From an uncultured Erysipelotrichaceae bacterium (GTDB taxonomy: Bacteria > Bacillota_I > Bacilli_A > RF39 > UBA660): a stretch of DNA of 37,045 nt. Location of the stretch: the NCBI GenBank assembly GCA_902775285.1, contig CACYLI010000015.1, positions 1-37,045 on the forward strand. The letters run 5' to 3'. The notes beneath the pieces are model-generated. The model had not been told where the DNA came from, did no database searches, and was given only the letters and a program-made list of their open reading frames with translations. The translations under genes and the position numbers were made by a program. Shown here piece after piece: positions 31,540-37,045 of this stretch. Position 1 is the first letter of the stretch; each line of letters starts with the position of its first letter.

Positions 31540-32259
31540 ATGAAAAAAGATGTATGGAAAATTACTAAGTTAACTATAGTAAACTTAATTACACTAATTA
31601 GATTAATTGGTGCAATTATTTTACCTTTTATATATATACATTATGGAGTAAGTATAGTAGCAATATGGGTTATTATTCTATTTTCTAGTGACATGATTGA
31701 TGGATTCTTAGCAAGAAAACTAAATGCATCTACATTTTTTGGAAGTATTTTAGATGCATCAAGCGATAAAATATTAAATGCAATCTCATTTATTATTCTT
31801 GGGATAGAATATAATATTATGATTGCTCCTTTAGCTATAGAAATTTCTATTTTATATACTATATATTCTACTTATAGATATGGTGGTAATATTCAAGCAA
31901 GTATTATTGGTAAAATTAAAACTATTATTTTAGATATATGTGTTATCCTTTGTTTTATCTTATTAAGTTTACCATCATTTAATATAAATTCTTCTTTTAT
32001 TGATTATGTAATTTTGCATACAAGTGAATATATAACAGTTTTAGCTATAATAACACTAATATTTGGAATAATTGCTTTAAATGATTACTTAAAGAAAAAT
32101 AAAGAAGCAAGAAGTAATCCTAAATGTATGGATATTAAATATGAAGAAAAAAATAGAAAAAAAATAAAACTAATTTTTAAACAATTATTTGATACAAAAT
32201 ATTATTTAAAACATAAAAATGAACCTATAATGAAACAGTTTTATATTCATAAAGTATAA
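31540..32259 (+). CDS. CDP-alcohol phosphatidyltransferase (PgsA-like)
   Basis: 239 residues, about five or six membrane helices. It swaps CMP of a CDP-diacylglycerol for an alcohol such as glycerol-3-phosphate. The signature DxxDGxxARx8GxxxDxxxD is complete: DMIDGFLAR, then eight residues, then GSILDASSD. The C-terminus has a basic tail of about 45 residues outside the family core, so it may not be the housekeeping PgsA. No Shine-Dalgarno; with the promoter at 31505 the transcript should begin at the ATG (leaderless). Confidence 0.9.
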   Translation: MKKDVWKITKLTIVNLITLIRLIGAIILPFIYIHYGVSIVAIWVIILFSSDMIDGFLARKLNASTFFGSILDASSDKILNAISFIILGIEYNIMIAPLAIEISILYTIYSTYRYGGNIQASIIGKIKTIILDICVILCFILLSLPSFNINSSFIDYVILHTSEYITVLAIITLIFGIIALNDYLKKNKEARSNPKCMDIKYEEKNRKKIKLIFKQLFDTKYYLKHKNEPIMKQFYIHKV

Positions 32260-32293
32260 AATATGATACAATAAATAATAAGGATGTGAAAAT

Positions 32294-32899
32294 ATGAATA
32301 AAATAAAAATAATTCTTATAACTATACTAGCAGTCGTAGGCGCACTACTAATATATAATCATTTTGATAAAATGCCTAAAGAAAAAGATAACATAAATCG
32401 TTTTAGTAAAGAATATACTTTAGTAAGTGAAAATAATATTTATAAATATATTACAATAGATGAAGCTATTAATATACTCTCTACTAAATCAGGAATTGTA
32501 TTTTTCTGTACACCTGAAAGTGAATGGTGTCAAAAATATGCTTTATATTTAAATGATGCTGTTATGGAAACAGGTGAAAAAGAAATTAATTATTTAAATA
32601 TAAAAGATTATAGAGAAGTTAATTCAATTAAATATGAAAGATTATTAGAAATATTAGATAATTATATTTACAAAGATGATATTAATAACAAAAAAATATT
32701 TATGCCAGACTTATCTTTTGTAAATAATGGAATAATTGTTGCTCATGATAATGAAACATCTTTAGTACAAAGTGATGAAAAAATAGATAATTATTGGACA
32801 GATTCAAAAATAAAAGATTTTAAAAATAAAATTAAAAATTATGTTATACTAATGAATGAACCAATAAGTAATGAGGAAGAAGAAGGTGAAATAGAATGA
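32294..32899 (+). CDS. Membrane-anchored thioredoxin-fold-like protein
   Basis: 201 residues. Membrane anchor (about 5-22), then a domain with a thioredoxin-like pattern: IVFFCTPESEWCQKYALYL (two Cys six residues apart instead of CxxC), a later MPDLSFVNNG segment like the cis-Pro region, and an acidic tail. The spacing CxxxxxxC makes a classical disulfide reductase doubtful. AAGGATGTG precedes the ATG; an extended -10 (TGATACAAT, 32264-32272) gives the operon its own start. Overlaps the next gene by four bases (ATGA), so the two products probably act together. Confidence 0.65.
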   Translation: MNKIKIILITILAVVGALLIYNHFDKMPKEKDNINRFSKEYTLVSENNIYKYITIDEAINILSTKSGIVFFCTPESEWCQKYALYLNDAVMETGEKEINYLNIKDYREVNSIKYERLLEILDNYIYKDDINNKKIFMPDLSFVNNGIIVAHDNETSLVQSDEKIDNYWTDSKIKDFKNKIKNYVILMNEPISNEEEEGEIE

Positions 32900-33207
32900 A
32901 TTATCAATATTTAATAATTATAGCTGTATTATTTATTATATCTTTAATAGTTATTAAAATGAGAAAGAAAGACTTCTCAGTAGAAATAAATAAATTAATA
33001 CAATATCTTGGTGGTAAAGATAATATATTAGATTCTCAAATTAATTTATCAAGACTAAAAGTAACTTTAAAAGATATGTCTTTAGTTAATAAAGAAGGAA
33101 TACAAAAATTAGGTGCTAAAGGAATAGTTGAAATTGACAATCAACTAAAAATAATCCTAGGACCTAATTCAAAACAATTAAAAAAATATATGTCTGATTT
33201 AAAATAA
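32896..33207 (+). CDS. Membrane-anchored PTS EIIB-like domain lacking the phospho-cysteine
   Basis: 103 residues. One membrane helix (about 4-21), then a domain that matches the glucose/sucrose-type PTS EIIB fold: KLIQYLGGKDNI, INLSRLKVTLKD, then LGAKGIVEIDNQLKIILGPN. In real EIIB the Cys of C-x-T-R-L accepts phosphate; here that position is Asn50 (NLSRL), so phosphotransfer is impossible. No EIIC or EIIA gene is near. A sensor, scaffold or ligand-binding use of the fold is likely. ATGA overlap with the thioredoxin-like gene. Confidence 0.82.
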   Translation: MNYQYLIIIAVLFIISLIVIKMRKKDFSVEINKLIQYLGGKDNILDSQINLSRLKVTLKDMSLVNKEGIQKLGAKGIVEIDNQLKIILGPNSKQLKKYMSDLK

Positions 33208-33228
33208 GAATTTATTTCTTATTTTTTT
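33202..33228. terminator. Terminator between convergent genes
   Basis: AAATAAGAA (33202-33210), five-base loop, TTCTTATTT (33216-33224), T-run to 33228. Strong on the plus strand and weaker on the minus. Confidence 0.8.
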
Positions 33229-33379
33229 AATAGTAAAAATTATTTGGATAATAATATCCATAATACATTGGTCTTGGTCTAAAAGCATTTACTGCTACTC
33301 CACCAGTTAAAGCTCCTAATAAAAATGGACCAGCAAATGGAACAAATCTATCATTTTTATATTTGAATTTTCCATACAT
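33227..33379 (-). CDS. Small YP-rich protein with one hydrophobic segment (50 residues)
   Basis: ATG 33379 follows GAGGTGA at eight bases. Basic start (MYGKFKYKND), a Gly- and Ala-rich hydrophobic segment (FVPFAGPFLLGALTGGVAVN), then RPRP and a Tyr-rich end (MYYGYYYPNNFYY). Small proteins of this design, a glycine zipper helix followed by an aromatic-Pro tail, are frequent in Bacillota, often linked with membranes or spore coats, but have no firm function. It lies between two convergent or tandem units with terminators on both sides. Confidence 0.75.
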   Translation of the reverse strand: MYGKFKYKNDRFVPFAGPFLLGALTGGVAVNAFRPRPMYYGYYYPNNFYY

Positions 33380-33404
33380 AATAATTCACCTCAATATAAA
33401 ATAT

Positions 33405-33434
33405 GAAAAAAGCACAACTTATGATTGTGCTTTT
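33405..33434 (-). terminator. Terminator of the CPBP-phosphoesterase operon
   Basis: AAGCACAA (33410-33417) and TTGTGCTT (33425-33432), with a minus-strand run of six T. Confidence 0.85.
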
Positions 33435-34324
33435 AATCTATATAAATTAAATGATGGTTTATTTAAAAATCTATATCCATATTTATTAGTACCAATTCCA
33501 CTAGATATAAATATGTTTGTAATCCCTTTCTTATATTCAGGTTTACTATATTTGTATGAATGATTATCATTAAATACACTTCCATAAAATGGTAAAACTA
33601 CACTTCCATTTAATGAGTGCCCTCCAAGTATTAAATCAACTTCATAAGTACTATCATCAATATATTTAATACTTCTACCATCATGTACTAAGCATATAGT
33701 GTATTTTCTATTTTCATCACTATAAAATTTAAATGCTTCATTTATATCAATAGTTTCTTTTATAGAACTAGGTAAACCAACTATATATAAAGGATCATTT
33801 GTTTTATAAACTATTTCTTCATAACTATTATTTAATATCTTAAATCCACTTTCACTCATTACTTTTTCGTAATCATTATATGAATAATCATAATCCCCAT
33901 ATATAGCATATTTACCTATAGTTGATTTTAAAGTGCTTAATTCTTGAATTAAAAGATTTGTATCTTTCTCATTAATTAATACATTTTTGTTTACCAAATC
34001 GCCTGTAAATACTATTATATCTGGCCTTAACTCATTAATTCTTTTAACTAATAATTTAACATCATCCTTATCTACTGTAGATTTATATAAAAGATCAGAA
34101 AAGTGAACTATTTTAATACCATTATAATTAGATGTAAGAATACTACTCTTTAGTCTATATTCTTTTACAATTAATCCCTTAGTACCAATAAACTTAGCAT
34201 ACATTACAAGAGAAGCTATTAAAAGAACAAGAATTATCATAAAATTCAAAAACTTATGACTTTTCTTTTCAATTACTTCTTCCTCTACTATTTCTTCATT
34301 TTCTTCTTCAATTTCTTTTTTCAT
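33419..34324 (-). CDS. Calcineurin-like phosphoesterase homologue with degraded active site
   Basis: 301 residues. Acidic head, membrane helix (about 27-44), then a domain with the order of the YkuE-like metallophosphoesterases (IKIVHFSD, PDIIVFTGDLV, yGdyD, LILGGH, SSGIGTNKYGYRF). The metal ligands are mostly changed: D-x-H is Asp77-Leu-Leu79, GNHD is Gly143-Asp-Tyr-Asp, HNP is HDG, and GHTHGG is GHSLNG. Asp77 and Asp109 remain. Full metal binding and catalysis look lost, while the fold is kept, suggesting a binding or regulatory role at the membrane. Its ATG shares a base with the stop of the CPBP gene (TAATG). Confidence 0.85.
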   Translation of the reverse strand: MKKEIEEENEEIVEEEVIEKKSHKFLNFMIILVLLIASLVMYAKFIGTKGLIVKEYRLKSSILTSNYNGIKIVHFSDLLYKSTVDKDDVKLLVKRINELRPDIIVFTGDLVNKNVLINEKDTNLLIQELSTLKSTIGKYAIYGDYDYSYNDYEKVMSESGFKILNNSYEEIVYKTNDPLYIVGLPSSIKETIDINEAFKFYSDENRKYTICLVHDGRSIKYIDDSTYEVDLILGGHSLNGSVVLPFYGSVFNDNHSYKYSKPEYKKGITNIFISSGIGTNKYGYRFLNKPSFNLYRLKAQS

Positions 34325-35046
34325 TACATTAACCCACTAAAATAAGTAACTAAAAGTAATACTCCTGTCGCACTATTATGTAAACAATGCATCACAATAG
34401 ATGTAAATGTACTAGATGTTTCTCTATCCATTAAAGCAAAAGAGGCACCTAAACATCCATAAGGTAAAATATAAATCAAATCACTTATCACAAATGCATT
34501 ATTAAGTATATTTGTAAGAATATGAGCTCCACCAAATAATAAACCACAAACAATTACATATATCCATTTATTTTTAATAACTGGTGCTAAACTCTTTCTA
34601 AAAACAATTTCTTCACTAAAAGGAGCAGTTAAAGCAATACATAAAAATGTAATAACCGGACTAGAAAATAACATATCTCTTACTTGAGATTCATTAGATG
34701 ATATATTCTTTAAAAATACTGCTATTAGTAAATTAAAAAATATCATACCAATAAATCCTAATATATAATACTTAAATCCTAATTTAAAATTACTCTTAAA
34801 ATTATTCTTATAAGTTTTAAATTCTTTATTTAAATCTTTATAATACATTAAATACAATATTAAACAAAAAACTAAATTAGATATTAATGTATTAACCATA
34901 TCATTTTTGACAAATCCCATAAGTAATATACCAATTATTGATGGTATTAATATAACACCAAGTAAAGATATAATACAAAAAACTAAGTTTCTAGTAAAAC
35001 TTCTATCCTTAGTATATTTAAATTTTTTAAACATTTCTTTCATCAT
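34324..35046 (-). CDS. CPBP-family intramembrane metalloprotease
   Basis: 240 residues, about seven membrane helices. Start at ATG 35046 (or 35043), after AGGTG; an upstream GTG overlaps that site. The CPBP/Abi motifs are present: EE in FSEEIVFRKSL, FxxxH in LLFGGAHIL, and a later His in MHCLHN. Members cleave prenylated or other membrane proteins, or act in bacteriocin immunity. Translationally coupled to the degraded phosphoesterase, which may present or bind its substrate (inference). Confidence 0.92.
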   Translation of the reverse strand: MMKEMFKKFKYTKDRSFTRNLVFCIISLLGVILIPSIIGILLMGFVKNDMVNTLISNLVFCLILYLMYYKDLNKEFKTYKNNFKSNFKLGFKYYILGFIGMIFFNLLIAVFLKNISSNESQVRDMLFSSPVITFLCIALTAPFSEEIVFRKSLAPVIKNKWIYVIVCGLLFGGAHILTNILNNAFVISDLIYILPYGCLGASFALMDRETSSTFTSIVMHCLHNSATGVLLLVTYFSGLM

Positions 35047-35089
35047 ATTCACCTATTATTAATTATATAACAATATATTTTTTTTATAA

Positions 35090-35136
35090 AGAAAAATAAT
35101 AAAAAGAATGCTTTAATAATGTAAATAAGCATTCTT
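35090..35136 (-). terminator. Terminator of the glycine-rich surface protein gene
   Basis: AAGAATGCTT (35104-35113) and AAGCATTCTT (35127-35136), followed on the minus strand by a T-rich run. Confidence 0.85.
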
Positions 35137-35143
35137 ATATTTA

Positions 35144-37045
35144 TTAATTTCTATGATTTCTCATAATAAGAATTCCTTGGTAGCCGCTTCCGCCTGGTTT
35201 TTTAGCAGCTGATATACCATTATTATTGCCATTAGTAGTACCGCCACCGCCGCCAGCTCCATAAAATGAAGCATTTGTGCTTGCTTCTTTAGCACAATAC
35301 CTTTCTTCTACAATTGTTCCATTTTGACTATCTCTTCTAAACGATAATAAGCTACGGCCTCCTTTACCTCCACCAGTTGTTCCTCCAGGGCCTCCTTTTA
35401 ATTCTTCTGAATTTTCAGGAGCATCACATGAAATGGTATTTTTCCAGCAAGTATATCCTGATTGTTCACAAACAACACTCTTACCAGCATTAGCATGAAA
35501 AGTACTACCTCCACCTCCAGCTCCATATAGTTCTGTTCCTATAGAATTATCATTAAAAGCTTTTGCTCCATCTTCTCCAGTGCCTCCTTCTAATGGTCCA
35601 TTTCTACCTGAACGTCTAGTTGCATTTCCACCTGCAGAACTATTAGCATCTCCAGCACCACCATTTGCAGCGCTAACTGCAGTACTTGAAGATTCACCTT
35701 TCTTTCCACCAGCAGCAGAAATTATATTTGTAGAATTTAATGTCATAGTAGTTGCAGTACCATCTGTGTCACTAGCACCACCTATACCTAAATCTATGGT
35801 ATATGATTGAGTTTGTAAAGTTTGATCTTTTAAGGTTACTCTGTGGCCTCCAGCACCACCACCGCCGTTACCTTTTCCACCGCCGCCACCGCCACCGACA
35901 GCGAACATATCAACACTTGCAGGTTCTATACTTTTTACAGTTAATTTTCCAGAAGAAATGAATTTTACATACCAAGTAGGATTATTTATAGTTACATCTG
36001 TTCCTTCTGTTTTAGCTTCATATTCATTCTCAGCTAAAGAACCATCTTTTACTATAAACTTTCCAGTATAATTAAATGAGAATGTAGTTTTTATTTTACA
36101 TATTGGATTTCTTGTATTTTGACCTGATTCATAATCATATCCAGTATTACATGTTGTTGTATAATTACAACTTCCATTATTACCTATACTTAAACTACAA
36201 GTTCCATTTGAAACATTAGCACAATTTTGACAATAATGAGCTTCAAATTCTTTATCTCCACTACTACCTTTTGCTATAGTAACATTTAAACTTTGATTAC
36301 TTGAACCTTTTTCTGTCCATCCACTAAATGTATTATCCACTTTAGTAGGATTATTTAATATAATATCGTCACTAACTTTTGTATAAACTGTTGGATTTTG
36401 TTTACCATCTTCTAGATTTCCACCATTTAATTTATAAGTAATATTATATTTTTCTAATTCACATGTTCCATCATCATGTCTTATATAACCATTTGTTGTA
36501 TCACATAATGTCCATTTAGCAAATATTTTATCTGTATCAGCATCTTTTCTTAATAAATCATCTCTAAAATATCTGTTACTTACAACTATATTTCCAGCTG
36601 CATCCACTATTAATACATCATTTGGTACATCTTTTGTTCTTCTATAATATCCTTGAAATACTTCTCCTACTTTTTTTGGTATTACTATTGTATTTATTCT
36701 GTTACTTGCTGTGTTTTCTTTCCCTGCTTTATAATATCCTACTCCATATCTTTCTTCTATTTCTGTTGTTCCTACTTCTGTTGCATCTTCTGTTGTAAAT
36801 TCTATTCTATATACTTTTCCATTTGATTCTTTATAATCATATGATCCACTTGTATATAAATTTATATCATATTTTTCATCATATAAATCTAATCCATCAT
36901 ATACTTTTATTTTTATACTTGTTAATACATCTACATCTTCTTCATCATTTTTACTATATGATGTTTGATATGCTGATAATGAATAGAATATATATCCATC
37001 TGTTGTATGTACATCTTTATGTTCATCTTTTTCATTTCTATAATC
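35144..37045 (-). CDS. Large glycine-rich surface protein with InlB-like repeats, N-terminus outside the window
   Basis: The frame is open to the right edge, so at least 633 residues are coded and the start is missing. An internal GTG at 36607 is not the start, because 146 in-frame codons precede it. Visible order: an N-terminal beta-rich region, an InlB B-repeat-like unit (ITYKLNGGN, then FSGWTEKG), Cys-rich turns (YCQNCANVSNGTC, NPICK), and a C-terminal glycine-rich domain of about 300 residues starting at VDMFAVGGGGGGGKGNGGGG and ending GGSGYQGILIMR, a pattern known from glycine-rich adhesin and receptor-like domains. No sortase signal. The Gly-rich part is much richer in G and C than the rest of the window. 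Probably an exported adhesin. Confidence 0.85.
   Translation of the reverse strand, partial: DYRNEKDEHKDVHTTDGYIFYSLSAYQTSYSKNDEEDVDVLTSIKIKVYDGLDLYDEKYDINLYTSGSYDYKESNGKVYRIEFTTEDATEVGTTEIEERYGVGYYKAGKENTASNRINTIVIPKKVGEVFQGYYRRTKDVPNDVLIVDAAGNIVVSNRYFRDDLLRKDADTDKIFAKWTLCDTTNGYIRHDDGTCELEKYNITYKLNGGNLEDGKQNPTVYTKVSDDIILNNPTKVDNTFSGWTEKGSSNQSLNVTIAKGSSGDKEFEAHYCQNCANVSNGTCSLSIGNNGSCNYTTTCNTGYDYESGQNTRNPICKIKTTFSFNYTGKFIVKDGSLAENEYEAKTEGTDVTINNPTWYVKFISSGKLTVKSIEPASVDMFAVGGGGGGGKGNGGGGAGGHRVTLKDQTLQTQSYTIDLGIGGASDTDGTATTMTLNSTNIISAAGGKKGESSSTAVSAANGGAGDANSSAGGNATRRSGRNGPLEGGTGEDGAKAFNDNSIGTELYGAGGGGSTFHANAGKSVVCEQSGYTCWKNTISCDAPENSEELKGGPGGTTGGGKGGRSLLSFRRDSQNGTIVEERYCAKEASTNASFYGAGGGGGTTNGNNNGISAAKKPGGSGYQGILIMRNHRN

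Noticed and set aside
35580..35810. Plus-strand Pro/Ala-rich frame
   Set aside because: Antisense reading of the glycine-rich coding region; no ribosome binding site or promoter.
1..37045. Mycoplasma-type code with TGA as tryptophan
   Set aside because: TGA ends deoB, the methyltransferase gene and others at the expected family length, and Trp is coded by TGG throughout.

Overview
This window looks like chromosomal DNA of a very AT-rich, walled, low-GC Bacillota bacterium. The evidence is cell-wall genes (murC, a peptidoglycan deacetylase, NlpC/P60 hydrolases), a T-box leader, AGGAGG-type ribosome binding sites, a B. subtilis-like xerD-deoB pair and AGA-dominated arginine codons. TGA ends many genes and tryptophan is TGG, so the code is the standard bacterial one and not the Mycoplasma code. 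The tmRNA tag ends in -AFA, like Mollicutes tags, so a Bacilli lineage near the Mollicutes is a reasonable guess (inference).

Layout. 1-4240: a membrane protein gene, then a threonine T-box operon (small unknown gene, thrS without a TGS domain, small acidic protein) and a lone unknown gene. 4243-5566: murC on the minus strand. 5663-6813: two orphan genes. 6831-7341: a structured noncoding stretch followed by a candidate type I toxin-antitoxin locus (27-residue hydrophobic peptide plus a convergent antisense RNA). 7375-9042: tRNA-Leu, a CAT-anticodon tRNA, a polysaccharide deacetylase and tRNA-Lys. 9177-13885: an orphan gene, a histidine phosphatase, a tiny membrane protein, a SpoIIM-like protein, mnmA, an SPFH protein and an XRE regulator. 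13895-15367: a 1.45-kb plasmid-like insert between identical 23-bp direct repeats, the left one part of a dif-like site; it holds two small genes and hairpin-rich, origin-like DNA. 15415-16735: a long inverted repeat, a ZIP transporter and a 37-residue (A/S)(R/K)xN repeat protein. 16772-20934: three tandem paralogous NlpC/P60 wall hydrolases.

20954-26750, mostly minus strand: superoxide reductase, a two-component system, a ylmH-like gene with an in-frame TAG at codon 3, and an operon of deoxyribosyltransferase-like protein, low-molecular-weight tyrosine phosphatase and methyltransferase; then a membrane-anchored InlB-repeat protein. 26879-30772: YdcF-like protein, RlmD-type methyltransferase, deoB and xerD. 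30874-31457: tRNA-Thr, tRNA-Gln and tmRNA. 31540-33207: a CDP-alcohol phosphatidyltransferase, a thioredoxin-fold-like protein and a membrane-anchored PTS EIIB-like domain lacking the phospho-cysteine. 33227-37045, minus strand: a small YP-rich protein, a calcineurin-fold protein with a degraded active site, a CPBP protease homologue and a large glycine-rich surface protein running off the right edge.

Regulation. Most promoters are TTGnnn, 17 bp, TGnTATAAT (extended -10). Several genes (10542, 16772, 31540, xerD at 30772) have their -10 box 5-6 bases before the ATG and no Shine-Dalgarno, so they appear leaderless. The most promising undescribed system is the toxin/antisense RNA locus at 7013-7341; next are the dif-associated insert and the leaderless gene set.
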